64,000 nucleotides of DNA. Source: Caulobacter sp. UNC279MFTsu5.1. Its GTDB lineage: Bacteria; Pseudomonadota; Alphaproteobacteria; Caulobacterales; Caulobacteraceae. The notes below the pieces were generated by a model. The model was not told the origin of the DNA and ran no database searches. It was given only the letters and a program-made list of their open reading frames with translations. Position 1 is the stretch's first letter, and each line of letters starts with the position of its first letter. Shown piece by piece: positions 42,689-50,868 of this stretch. The stretch is taken from the NCBI RefSeq assembly GCF_900114015.1, contig NZ_FORN01000002.1:217457-281456 (forward strand), in the 5' to 3' direction. The translations under genes and the position numbers were made by a program.

Positions 42689-42954
42689 CGCTGGTGGCGC
42701 CGCAACTGGTGTATCTGCTGTGCCTGGCCACCAGCCTGGTTTGCGCGGGCCTCTTGGCCCGGGCCTATCGACGCTCGCGCCACCGGCTGCTGCTCTGGTG
42801 CGCCATCAGCTTCTCGCTCTTTGCGCTCAACAACCTACTGCTCGTCGCCGATCTCGTGGTCTTTCCGGCCCGCGATCTATGGATCTGGCGTCAATTGAGC
42901 GCCGGGGCGGCCCTGGGCGTTCTGCTCTACGGCTTCATCTGGGAGCGCGAATGA
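42685..42954 (+). CDS. DUF5985 membrane protein (first copy)
   Basis: 89 residues with three hydrophobic helices: about 5-23, 33-52 and 66-84 (LVYLLCLATSLVCAGLLARAY; LLLWCAISFSLFALNNLLLVADL). The size and the pattern LLLWCAISFSLFALNN match the DUF5985 family. It is translationally coupled on both sides (ATGA). Function unknown, probably a two-protein membrane complex with the next gene. Confidence 0.82.
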   Translation: MTLVAPQLVYLLCLATSLVCAGLLARAYRRSRHRLLLWCAISFSLFALNNLLLVADLVVFPARDLWIWRQLSAGAALGVLLYGFIWERE

Positions 42955-43235
42955 CACACTCGCCGCTCTTGATAGGTTTCGTCGGCGGCGTCCTGGCCAT
43001 GGGCTACGCCGTCGCCGCCGTGTTCTTCCTGCGCTTCTGGCGCACCAGCCGCGAAGGCCTTTTCCTGGCGTTCGCGGCGGCGTTCGGCCTGATGGCCACG
43101 GCTCGGGTGCTGACCTTGATGGCCGGCGCCGACCGCGAATGGGACGGCCATGTCTACCTGCCGCGCCTGGCCGCCTTCGTGATCATCATCGCGGCCATCC
43201 TCTTGAAGAACTTTCCGCCGCGCCGCCGGCGCTAA
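42951..43235 (+). CDS. DUF5985 membrane protein (second copy)
   Basis: 94 residues with three membrane helices and the family pattern FFLRFWRTSREGLFLAFAAA and GLMATARVL. It resembles the first copy in layout, suggesting an ancient duplication. It ends the three-gene unit; the ClC gene begins 100 bases later behind site 4. Confidence 0.82.
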   Translation: MTHSPLLIGFVGGVLAMGYAVAAVFFLRFWRTSREGLFLAFAAAFGLMATARVLTLMAGADREWDGHVYLPRLAAFVIIIAAILLKNFPPRRRR

Positions 43236-43279
43236 CCTGCCGGCTTGACCCTGGGGGCGGGCGCCCCTAGGGCATAAAC

Positions 43280-43306
43280 ATCGTGAGGCGATCCAATCGC
43301 CACGAT
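43280..43306 (+). promoter_or_regulatory. ATCGT-N3-ACGAT-type palindrome, site 4, with extra half-sites
   Basis: ATCGTGAGGCGAT at 43280-43292, then CC, then AATCGCCACGAT at 43295-43306; the two blocks are roughly complementary, giving a larger dyad. It lies 44 bases before the ClC gene. Flanking bases on the minus strand (CACGAT-GT-TTAT) equal those of site 7. Confidence 0.5.
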
Positions 43307-43335
43307 GTCCTTTCCGCGCCAGCCAGCGAATCTCC

Positions 43336-44712
43336 GTGTCGAAAACCTCGCCCCTCGAAACGCTCGATCGCCAGCGCAAGCTCGTGGGCGTGCGCGCCCG
43401 GCGCTCCCTGCGGACCGGCGCGGTGGTGGCCGCCGCGGTTGTGGCGGGCGCCGCGGCCGTCGGTTTCGCCAAGCTTTGCGACGGCGCCATGGCCCTTCAC
43501 GCCCGACTGGTCGGAAGCTGGCCGTGGCTGGGCCCGGCGCTGCTGATCGTGGGTTTGCCGCTCTGCGTCTGGCTCATGCGACGCCTGGCGCCCGCCGCCG
43601 CCGGCAGCGGCATTCCCCAGGTGATCGCCGCGGGTGAAATCGGCCGGGGGCGCGGGTTGGATGGCGAGAAAATCCATGACGACCGGGTGTCGATGCGTAC
43701 GGCCCTGGTCAAGATCGTGCTGGCCGCGCTGCTGCTGGTCTGCGGCGGCTCCATCGGGCGCGAAGGGCCGACCGTGCAAGTGGTCGCCGCGATCATGGTG
43801 TTTCTGACCGGCTGGCTGCGCGGCGGGCCAGGCCGGCGAACCCTGTTGATCGCCGGCGGCGCGGCTGGCGTCTCGGCCGCCTTCAATACGCCCATCGCCG
43901 GCATCGTCTTCGCCGTTGAGGAACTGGCGCGCGGTTTCGACCGACGCGCCAACACCGTGGTCATCCTGGCCGTGGTTTCGGCGGGCGTGGCCGCCTACGC
44001 GCTCGGCGGAAACTACGCCTATTTCGGGGACATGTCGGGTGCGGCGGGCTGGAAGGCCTGGTTCAGCGCGGCGTTGATCGGCGTGGTGTCGGGGCTGGCG
44101 GGCGGTCTCTTCTCGCGGCTGATGGCCGCCGTCCTGGTTGGCGACAATCGCCTGCGACGCTGGAAAGACGCCCGACCCGTGCTGTTCGCCGGCCTTTGCG
44201 GCGTGGCGGCGGCGGCCGCCGCGGTCTTCAGCGGCGGCGCCACCTACGGCGCGGGCTACGCCGAGGCCAAGTCGATGTTGTTTGGCCGCTTCGCCTCGGG
44301 CTGGGGTCTGGCGGCCGGCAAGTGGCTGGCGACGCTGTCTGCGGCCTCGAGCGGCGCGCCGGGCGGCATCTTCGCGCCGTCCCTGGCGACGGGCGCCGGC
44401 CTTGGGGCCTTGTTCGCGCACTTGGCGCCCTGGGCGGGCGGGCGAGAGGCCGTCACGCTGGGCATGGCCGGCTACCTGGCCGGCGTCGTGCAGGCGCCGC
44501 TGACCAGCGCGGTGATCTTGATGGAGATGACCCGCGATCCAGGCCTGGTGGGGCCGCTCCTGCTCTGCACCCTGATCGCCAAGCGTTGTTCCGAGGCGGT
44601 CTCGCCCACGCCGCTCTATCACGCCCTGGCGCGGGCCTGGACGCGGCCGCGCCGCCGCCTGACCCGCCCCGGCGCGGCCGAGATCGCCGCCCGTCAGGAG
44701 GGCGACCAATGA
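43336..44712 (+). CDS. ClC-family chloride channel/transporter
   Basis: 458-residue ClC protein. Selectivity motifs in order: GSGIP (about 94-98), GGSIGREGP (about 137-145) with the gating Glu, GVSAAFNTPIAGIVFAVEEL, and GAPGGIFAPSL near residue 340. Terminal charged tails are cytoplasmic. It exchanges chloride for protons or conducts chloride, often in acid or osmotic stress. No CBS domains. The start is GTG at 43336; the next gene overlaps by four bases. Confidence 0.93.
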   Translation: MSKTSPLETLDRQRKLVGVRARRSLRTGAVVAAAVVAGAAAVGFAKLCDGAMALHARLVGSWPWLGPALLIVGLPLCVWLMRRLAPAAAGSGIPQVIAAGEIGRGRGLDGEKIHDDRVSMRTALVKIVLAALLLVCGGSIGREGPTVQVVAAIMVFLTGWLRGGPGRRTLLIAGGAAGVSAAFNTPIAGIVFAVEELARGFDRRANTVVILAVVSAGVAAYALGGNYAYFGDMSGAAGWKAWFSAALIGVVSGLAGGLFSRLMAAVLVGDNRLRRWKDARPVLFAGLCGVAAAAAAVFSGGATYGAGYAEAKSMLFGRFASGWGLAAGKWLATLSAASSGAPGGIFAPSLATGAGLGALFAHLAPWAGGREAVTLGMAGYLAGVVQAPLTSAVILMEMTRDPGLVGPLLLCTLIAKRCSEAVSPTPLYHALARAWTRPRRRLTRPGAAEIAARQEGDQ

Positions 44713-45044
44713 AGCTCGCGCGTTTGGCGTTGCGGCTGGCTTGCATGAGCGCCCTGACCATGATCGGCGCGATCGCCGTCAGCGTCATGACCCATGACGC
44801 CTGGCTGGTGGTCGGCCACGCGGTCGGCGCGCTCAGCGCGGTGATCGCCGCCGGCGCCGTCCTCGTCCTTGGCGCGGCGGTGCTACGCGGCGTGGCGCGA
44901 GGCCTGCCGAGCGCGCCGTCGGCCCCCCAGGGCCTGGAGCCCTTCGAGCAGGGCCTTACCGGTCTGGAGGCGGCGGAAGCGTCGGCGCCGTCTTGCTCGG
45001 CGGATGGGCCTTCAAGTCCGCGACCAGAGCCTTCATCTGAGTGA
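44709..45044 (+). CDS. Small membrane protein coupled to ClC
   Basis: 111 residues with two hydrophobic helices at about 5-25 and 35-60, and a Ser/Pro/Glu-rich tail. ATGA overlap with the ClC gene supports translation. The last 89 bases overlap the 3' end of the convergent DUF305 gene, so the tail may be partly fortuitous. Function unknown. Confidence 0.6.
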   Translation: MKLARLALRLACMSALTMIGAIAVSVMTHDAWLVVGHAVGALSAVIAAGAVLVLGAAVLRGVARGLPSAPSAPQGLEPFEQGLTGLEAAEASAPSCSADGPSSPRPEPSSE

Positions 45045-45447
45045 TTTCCCGCACCTGGGCGGTGAGGATGCCGTCGGCCAGGCGGCGGACGCGCGGGTCA
45101 TGGATGTTGGCGCGGCGGCTGGTCATGATCGCGATCGAGTGGTGCGGGATCATCGCCTCCATATAGGCCACGTCTCCGACGCTCGCCTGGCTGCGAACCA
45201 GATAGAGGCTGGCGGCGAAAACCATCGCGGCCCCCGCCAGGATCGCCGCGTTCAGCCGCTTGTCGCGATACATGTCGCCCATGAAGAGCATCATGATGGC
45301 CGCCATCGTCGCGCCCATGAGGAGGGCCATCCAGGCGCGCGTCTGGCTGAAGGCCACATGGTCGAGGCTGTAGGTGTTCAGGTACATCAAGCCGTACATG
45401 ATCGCCGTCGAGGTGGCGGTCATCGCCGCCAGGCGCCCATAGCTCAT
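44956..45447 (-). CDS. DUF305-domain membrane protein
   Basis: 163-residue protein with three or four N-terminal membrane helices (for example TATSTAIMYGLMYLNTY; AWMALLMGATMAAIMMLFMGDM) and a DUF305-type domain carrying YMEAMIPHHSIAIMTSRRANI, whose Met/His pattern is associated with copper or metal binding. ATG at 45445-45447 has GGAG upstream. Site 5 lies 40 bases upstream. A copper-stress role is inferred from the family. Confidence 0.88.
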   Translation of the reverse strand: MSYGRLAAMTATSTAIMYGLMYLNTYSLDHVAFSQTRAWMALLMGATMAAIMMLFMGDMYRDKRLNAAILAGAAMVFAASLYLVRSQASVGDVAYMEAMIPHHSIAIMTSRRANIHDPRVRRLADGILTAQVREITQMKALVADLKAHPPSKTAPTLPPPPDR

Positions 45448-45486
45448 GGCTCGCTCCAGGTTCGCGTCGCACAAGCAAGTATAATG

Positions 45487-45499
45487 ATCGTGGCGCGAT
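45487..45499. promoter_or_regulatory. ATCGT-N3-ACGAT-type palindrome, site 5
   Basis: ATCGTGGCGCGAT, 40 bases before the DUF305 gene. On the minus strand it is followed by CA-TTATAC, which may be the -10 element, so the site sits between -35 and -10 as in site 2. Confidence 0.55.
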
Positions 45500-45686
45500 A
45501 TATTTCCGCAGGTTCGGGCGGTCTTTCAACGCATCATGCCTAGGCCGACGTCGGCATCCCTATCTCGACGACACGGCTCGGTGAAATACGAAAGAAGCGG
45601 GTGGGATTGGCGGCCACGCCCATCGTGAAGGCGAGGAGCTTGTCCCGCCAGATCGGCATGCCCTTGGGTCCCGGCATCGGACGACT

Positions 45687-46925
45687 TCATTCGGTCAGGA
45701 CCAGGCAATCCTCGCCCTCGGCGGTCAGGAGGGCGCAGGCCGCGTCGGCCCCTTTGGCGCTGCGGGCTCCAAAGCGCGCCGCGAAGAGGCCGCCGATCCT
45801 GGCCACGTCCCGCGGCCGGGGGCCAAAACGGCGCGGGTGGCGCTTGACGATATCGGCCAACCGCGCCTGGCTGCGCGCCTTGGAGCGGAACGCGCCGACC
45901 TGGACCCAAAGTTGCGAGGGCTCCGAGGCCGTGGGCGAGGCGTCGCCCTGCGAGCGCGCCGGCTCGGCCTGGGCCAGTGCCGCCTGGATGGTGAGCGGCG
46001 AGGTCTGGATCGGAGCGGCCGAGGCATAGGACTGGGGCGCGGCGGGTTCGGCCATCAGGTCCGCCACGGTCAGCTCGAAGCCGGCCGACCGGATCGCGAG
46101 GCTGGAAAAGCTGGCCTGGAGCAGTTTGGCCATGAAGGCGTCGCGCGATCGCGCTGAGCGACCGCCCAGCACCACGGCGATCACCCGCCGTCCGTCACGC
46201 ACCCCCGAGGTCAGCAAATTATAGCCCGAGGCGTTGACGAAGCCGGTCTTGAAGCCGTCGATGCCTGGCCGGGCCAGCAGGCGATTGTGCCCCCGGATCA
46301 GCCGTCCGCGGAACACCGTCTGCTCCTGGTCGAAAATGGCGTAGTCGTCGGGATGGTCGCGCAGAAAGGCTCGGCCCAGCAGCGCCAGGTCGCGCGCGGT
46401 GCTGAAATGGCCTGCTTGCGGCAAACCCGAGGCGTTGCGAAATTGCGTGTGCGCCAAACCAAGCTGCTTGGCCTTGCGCGTCATGGCCCGGGCGAAGGCG
46501 GCCTCGTCGCCGCCCAGCCGTTCGGCCAGGGCCGTGGCGACGTCATTGGCGGACTTGACGACCAACACGTCCATGGCCTCGCGCAGGCTCATGCGTTCAC
46601 CGGCGCGAAGGCCCAGGCGCGAGGGCGGCCGGGCCGCAGCCCGTCGCGAGATGACCACCGGATCGGCAAGCTTGATGCGGCCCGCGTCGAGCGCGTCGAA
46701 CGCCAGATAGAGCGTCATCACCTTGGTCAAGGAGGCTGGGTAGCGACGCGCGTCGGCATGGCGGGCGAAAAGCGTCTCGCCGGTCTGGGCATCGATGACG
46801 ATCGCGGCGAACCGCTCCTCGACGGGGCTGTCGGCCAGCGCCCGCGCCGGAAGGCAGACGAACGTCGTGACGATGGCGGCCAGGAGCATGATCAGCGCAG
46901 GGCGCAGGCGCGACGACAAAAGCAT
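45687..46925 (-). CDS. D-alanyl-D-alanine carboxypeptidase with SPOR domain (PBP5/6-like)
   Basis: 412-residue periplasmic DD-peptidase that trims peptidoglycan pentapeptides. Signal peptide about 1-31. Catalytic motifs: S-x-x-K as SLTK (about 66), SAN (about 125) and KTG in DGFKTGFVNASGYN (about 220). C-terminal SPOR domain (about 335-412) begins SQLWVQVGAFRSKARSQARLADI and binds denuded glycan at the division septum. ATG at 46923-46925. The large symmetric control element site 6 is about 100 bases upstream. Confidence 0.92.
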   Translation of the reverse strand: MLLSSRLRPALIMLLAAIVTTFVCLPARALADSPVEERFAAIVIDAQTGETLFARHADARRYPASLTKVMTLYLAFDALDAGRIKLADPVVISRRAAARPPSRLGLRAGERMSLREAMDVLVVKSANDVATALAERLGGDEAAFARAMTRKAKQLGLAHTQFRNASGLPQAGHFSTARDLALLGRAFLRDHPDDYAIFDQEQTVFRGRLIRGHNRLLARPGIDGFKTGFVNASGYNLLTSGVRDGRRVIAVVLGGRSARSRDAFMAKLLQASFSSLAIRSAGFELTVADLMAEPAAPQSYASAAPIQTSPLTIQAALAQAEPARSQGDASPTASEPSQLWVQVGAFRSKARSQARLADIVKRHPRRFGPRPRDVARIGGLFAARFGARSAKGADAACALLTAEGEDCLVLTE

Positions 46926-47011
46926 GGGCAGTCCGCCGGCCGGCGGTCCCTGAACTGGATTAGAGCGTATGGCCCATGTCGTCGCCGGTCCGGTTAACGG
47001 GACCTGAATTT

Positions 47012-47050
47012 GAGACCATAAAATATCGTTACACGATGCTTTGTGGTCTC
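47012..47050. promoter_or_regulatory. ATCGT-N3-ACGAT palindrome within a 39-base dyad, site 6
   Basis: Core ATCGT-TAC-ACGAT at 47025-47037 is framed symmetrically by GAGACCA (47012-47018) and TGGTCTC (47044-47050), all centred on 47031. On the minus strand the core is followed by AT-TTTAT, a possible -10 for the carboxypeptidase gene. Confidence 0.6.
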
Positions 47051-47232
47051 AAAGCGCCCTGACGCTCGCGCCGAACCGGGCAAGCGCCATCGAAGGGGTT
47101 CGAGGGCCTGAAGGGCAGGCGGGGCCGTGTCATTTGGCCTTTCAACACCCCATTTCAATCCTTGGCCGGCCAGCCCTATTCCGCGCTAACGCCTCACCAT
47201 CCCTTGACCGACAAGGCATCTGCGTGCGGTCG

Positions 47233-47814
47233 TCAGACGCCGCTGGCGGTTTTGGAAGCCCCGTCGTCGTGGCCGATGCTCACCGACAGGGTCTGCAACG
47301 GCGTGGGGTCGGTCAGGCTGACCTGCCCCCCGTCGGCGCGCCAGGCCATGGTCACGCGCGGCTGGACCTCGCCCGAAAGCCGCACGCGCGTGCTCTGGGT
47401 GCGCACGGGTGCGCCGAGTCGTGTGTTGAGCAGATGCGTCACCGCATGAAAATTGTCGGGCGAGGTTTCGAAAGTGACCGCCTCGATGATCTGACCACGG
47501 ACAATCAAGGTCAGCCGGCGCAGACGCACCTTGGCCGTGAGCGGCGCGGGGTCGTCGATCACATATTGTCCGTAGCGACGGGCCACACGGCAGGCCTTGG
47601 CGCCGTCGGGCCGCGGCGCGGCGCACACCAGAGGCGCGCGTCCCAAAGTTCGCAAGTCTTGTCCGACCAGGGCTTGGACGCCGACCAGGCCCAGGGGCGC
47701 CTCGCCGGCCAGACGCTCGCCGCCCTGTCCATCCTTGGACGCGTCCTGGGCGCGGGCCGTACTGGCCAGGAGCGGCAGGATAAGCAAGACGGCCAGGCCA
47801 GCGTTGCGGGTCAT
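47233..47814 (-). CDS. Secreted hypothetical protein downstream of gcd
   Basis: 193-residue exported protein. Signal peptide about 1-22 (AGLAVLLILPLLASTARA). The mature part has two Cys (LVCAAPR; KACRVARRYG) and a beta-rich middle (VRLRRLTLIVRGQIIEAVTFET). ATGA overlap with the glucose dehydrogenase gene shows co-translation and suggests a supporting role in the periplasm. No family recognised. Confidence 0.72.
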   Translation of the reverse strand: MTRNAGLAVLLILPLLASTARAQDASKDGQGGERLAGEAPLGLVGVQALVGQDLRTLGRAPLVCAAPRPDGAKACRVARRYGQYVIDDPAPLTAKVRLRRLTLIVRGQIIEAVTFETSPDNFHAVTHLLNTRLGAPVRTQSTRVRLSGEVQPRVTMAWRADGGQVSLTDPTPLQTLSVSIGHDDGASKTASGV

Positions 47815-50249
47815 GGGTTGGAGCCTTTCGCACTCGAGGATGTTGGGCCGGGGAGGGCGTAGGCGACCAGGGCGTCGCCGATCGGCGTCTCCATGAAGTG
47901 ATGCCCGCCGGCCATGATCACCACATACTGCTTGCCATCGACCGCGTAGGTCATCGGCGTGGCCTGACCGCCGGCCGGCAAGACGTCCTGCCAGAGCGTG
48001 CGGCCGCTCTTCAAATCGACCGCACGGATGAGGTTGTCCGTGGCCGCGGCGATGAAGATCACCCCGCCGGCCGTGACGACCGCCCCGCCGTTATTGGGCG
48101 TGCCGATGGTCAGGGGCAGGTGCGAGGGGATGCCGAACGGACCGTTGGTGCGGGCCGTGCCCAGAGGCCGGTCCCAAAGCGTCTTGCCGCTCAGCAGATC
48201 GATGGCCCGCAGACCGCCATAGGGTGGCTGCTTGCACAAAAGGCCCGTGAGGGGCAGGCGCCAGCCGGCGTTGACGTCGATGGCGTAGGGCGTGCCGGCC
48301 TGCGGATCGCCCGCGCCTTCGGCGCCCTTCTTCAGGCTGCCGCCGCGTTCCTGGCCGCGCGGCGCCCAGCCCTTGCGGTCAGCTTCGGCGCGCGGGATCA
48401 GCCGGTTATAGTTGGGCATGTCGTTGTAATTGGCGACGATGACGCCGTGCACGGGATCCACGGCCACGCCGCCCCAATCCGAACCGCCGTTGTAGCCGGG
48501 ATATTCGACATAACGGCCTTGCGTCTCGGGCGGGGTGTAGAAGCCCTTGTAGGTCGCCAGCCGATATTGGATCCGGCAGATCATCTGATCGATCGGCGAC
48601 ATGCCCCACATCGACCTCTCGGTCAGGTCGGGCTTGCGCAGGGTGTGGTAAAGCGAAAACGGCTGGGTGGCCGAGCGCTCGCGCGGCTCGACGCCGCCCG
48701 TGGGCACGCGCCGCTCCTGGATCCCGGTCAGCGGCGATCCCGTGCGGCGGTTCAGAACATAGATGTCGCCTTGCTTGCTGGGCAGGATCACGGCGGGAAC
48801 CGGGCCGTGCGCCGTGGGGAAGTCCACCAGGGTGGCTTGCGAACCCAGGTCATAGTCCCAGACATCGTTGTGCACCGCCTGGAACGACCAGACCTTGCGC
48901 CCCGTGGCCGCGTCCAGCGCCACCAGCGAGGTGGAATGGGCCTTTTCGCGCGAGGTGCGCAGGCCGCTCCAATAGTCCACCGCCGAGTTGCCGAGCGGCA
49001 GGTAGACCAGGCCGAGCGCCTCGTCGGCCGTCGCCGTCGTCCACATGTTGGGCGTGCCGCGCGTGTAGGTCTCGCCCGGGGGCGGCGCCCCCGTCCGCTC
49101 GGGTCGCACCATGTCCCAGGCCCAGACCAGCTTGCCGGTGACGGCGTCGTAGCCCTGGATCACGCCGGAGGGCGCGTCGCGCTTTTGGCCGTCCAACACC
49201 TGATGGCCCGTGACCACCACGCCGCGCACGATGGTCGGCGCCGAGGTGATGGAGAACATGCCCGGCGCGTTCTGGCCGATCCCCTGGGTCGTATCGACCT
49301 GGCCGCCGAACCCGAAGCCAGGGCAGGGGCGCCCTGTGGCCGCGTCCACGGCGATGAGGCGCGCGTCCAAGGTCCCTTCGATGATCCGGGTGGCGCAGAC
49401 CGCGCCGGACTGGGCGCCCGGGACGGCGTAGTAGGCCACCCCGCGGCAGGCGGCGGTGTAGGGGATGTGGATGTCGGCGACCTTGGGGTCGAAACGCCAG
49501 CGCGTCTTGCCGGTGGCCGCGTCGAGCGCCATCAGGATGTTCTTGGGCGTGCAGAGATAGAGGCTGGAGCCGACCTTCAGGGGCGTGGTCTCCGCGCCGT
49601 ATTGCGCGCGCGCCTGCGCGGTGGCCGGCAGGTCGCCCGTGTGGATCAGCCAGGCCCGTTCGAGCCGGCCGACATTGGCCGGCGTGATCTGCGCCAGGGT
49701 CGAATAGCGCTGGGCGCCGTAGGAGCCGCCATAGGCGGGCCAGTCGGCGCCGGCCGACCCCGCCGCCAACGGGCCGGGGCCGAGCGTCGGCGCGCCTGGG
49801 GCGGGGGGACGGCCCGCCAGGAGCACGGCGATCACCAGCACGCCCATCAGCGCGCTGGCGCCGATGGCCAGCCCCAGACTCGCGCGCCGGGGGTCGCGGT
49901 CGCGCGTCAGGTTGGGGACGCAGGCCATCACCAGCAGCAGTAAGATGAAGGGCCCGACCAGCCTTGGGGTCAGCGCCCAACCGTCGAGCCCCGATTCCCA
50001 AAGGGCCCAGACCAAGGTCGCGGCGAAGACGCCGGCATAGAGCCAGGCGCCCCGGACGCGGCGCCGGACCATCAGCGCGCCGGAAGCGACCAGGCCCAAT
50101 CCCGCCGGCAGATAGTAGGGCGATCCTCGCACGAGTACGAGCCATAGGCCCCCCACCGACAAGATCGCGCCGATCACCACCAGGACGACGCCGACGGACC
50201 GTGCGAACCAGGCGTGGCCTTGGGTCAAGGTTTTGGAGGCATGGGGCAT
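47811..50249 (-). CDS. gcd: Membrane-bound PQQ-dependent glucose dehydrogenase
   Basis: 812-residue quinoprotein that oxidises glucose (or another aldose) to gluconolactone in the periplasm and passes electrons to ubiquinone. Five N-terminal membrane helices occupy about 15-140. The beta-propeller carries PQQ-binding signatures: ADWPAYGGSYGAQRYSTLAQI, NVGRLERAWLIHTGD, WGGVAVDPVHGVIVANYNDM, CKQPPYG, GTPNNGGAVVTAGGVIFIAAATDNLIRAVD and GHHFMETPIGDALVAYALP. No PQQ biosynthesis genes are in the window. Start ATG at 50247-50249. Site 7 lies 105 bases upstream. Confidence 0.95.
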   Translation of the reverse strand: MPHASKTLTQGHAWFARSVGVVLVVIGAILSVGGLWLVLVRGSPYYLPAGLGLVASGALMVRRRVRGAWLYAGVFAATLVWALWESGLDGWALTPRLVGPFILLLLVMACVPNLTRDRDPRRASLGLAIGASALMGVLVIAVLLAGRPPAPGAPTLGPGPLAAGSAGADWPAYGGSYGAQRYSTLAQITPANVGRLERAWLIHTGDLPATAQARAQYGAETTPLKVGSSLYLCTPKNILMALDAATGKTRWRFDPKVADIHIPYTAACRGVAYYAVPGAQSGAVCATRIIEGTLDARLIAVDAATGRPCPGFGFGGQVDTTQGIGQNAPGMFSITSAPTIVRGVVVTGHQVLDGQKRDAPSGVIQGYDAVTGKLVWAWDMVRPERTGAPPPGETYTRGTPNMWTTATADEALGLVYLPLGNSAVDYWSGLRTSREKAHSTSLVALDAATGRKVWSFQAVHNDVWDYDLGSQATLVDFPTAHGPVPAVILPSKQGDIYVLNRRTGSPLTGIQERRVPTGGVEPRERSATQPFSLYHTLRKPDLTERSMWGMSPIDQMICRIQYRLATYKGFYTPPETQGRYVEYPGYNGGSDWGGVAVDPVHGVIVANYNDMPNYNRLIPRAEADRKGWAPRGQERGGSLKKGAEGAGDPQAGTPYAIDVNAGWRLPLTGLLCKQPPYGGLRAIDLLSGKTLWDRPLGTARTNGPFGIPSHLPLTIGTPNNGGAVVTAGGVIFIAAATDNLIRAVDLKSGRTLWQDVLPAGGQATPMTYAVDGKQYVVIMAGGHHFMETPIGDALVAYALPGPTSSSAKGSNP

Positions 50250-50351
50250 TGGACATCCCGGCTGGAATCTATGCGCGGCGAGACGCGCGAGCGGCCGTTG
50301 GGCGGCCGCGCATCACAGACAATGCGTGAGACCGCGCGACGGGGGCAATAA

Positions 50352-50368
50352 ACATCGCTGCACGATGT
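50352..50368. promoter_or_regulatory. ATCGT-N3-ACGAT-type palindrome, site 7
   Basis: ACATCG-CTGCA-CGATGT, perfect 6-bp arms, in the gap upstream of gcd. On the minus strand it reads ATCGTGCAGCGAT-GT-TTAT, very close to site 4 read in the same direction. Confidence 0.55.
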
Positions 50369-50445
50369 AATCGTCTTTTTGAAGTCGAAGCAAGGCTGAC
50401 GTGGGGTTGCCGTGGCCATGCGCGGCGGGCGGCTGGCGCGTTTGC

Positions 50446-50868
50446 TTAAGCCTTGGGTGTTGGCAGGGGGTTTTCCTCGTAGCAGGGCATGCCCAGCGGC
50501 AAGTCGAGCCAGGCTTGCCGATGCTTGGTCCAGACCGCTTGATCCGGACGCTGGAAGTCTGGCGCTTCGAATGCGCCGATCGCGACCCCGATCCGATCCG
50601 GCAGGCGCTCGGGCAGCCAGAAGAGATTTGAGCCGCAGAGGGGGCAGAAATGAAACGCCACCGAAAATCCGCTGGCTGATGGTCTCTCGTAAATCCGGGT
50701 CTGGCCCGTGGTCGAGACCTGGTCGCGCTTGAAGAACACCGCGACGCTGAAGGCGCTGCCGGTTCGCCTCTGGCAGTCGGTGCAGCAGCACATCGACACC
50801 TTGGTCGGTTCACCGTCGCAGCGCAAGGCCACCGCGCCGCAGTGACAGGTGGCGTGTCTGGGCGACAT
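50446..50868 (-). CDS. GFA-family zinc-binding protein (CENP-V/GFA domain)
   Basis: 140-residue protein of the glutathione-dependent formaldehyde-activating enzyme (GFA) fold. Zinc ligands: CHCGAV (about 8-13), CCCTDCQRRTGS (about 27-38) and FCPLCGS (about 74-80). GGAGG lies upstream of the ATG at 50866-50868, so a longer frame to 51216 is unnecessary. Family members often act on small thiol adducts; the specific role is unknown. It stands alone. Confidence 0.87.
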   Translation of the reverse strand: MSPRHATCHCGAVALRCDGEPTKVSMCCCTDCQRRTGSAFSVAVFFKRDQVSTTGQTRIYERPSASGFSVAFHFCPLCGSNLFWLPERLPDRIGVAIGAFEAPDFQRPDQAVWTKHRQAWLDLPLGMPCYEENPLPTPKA

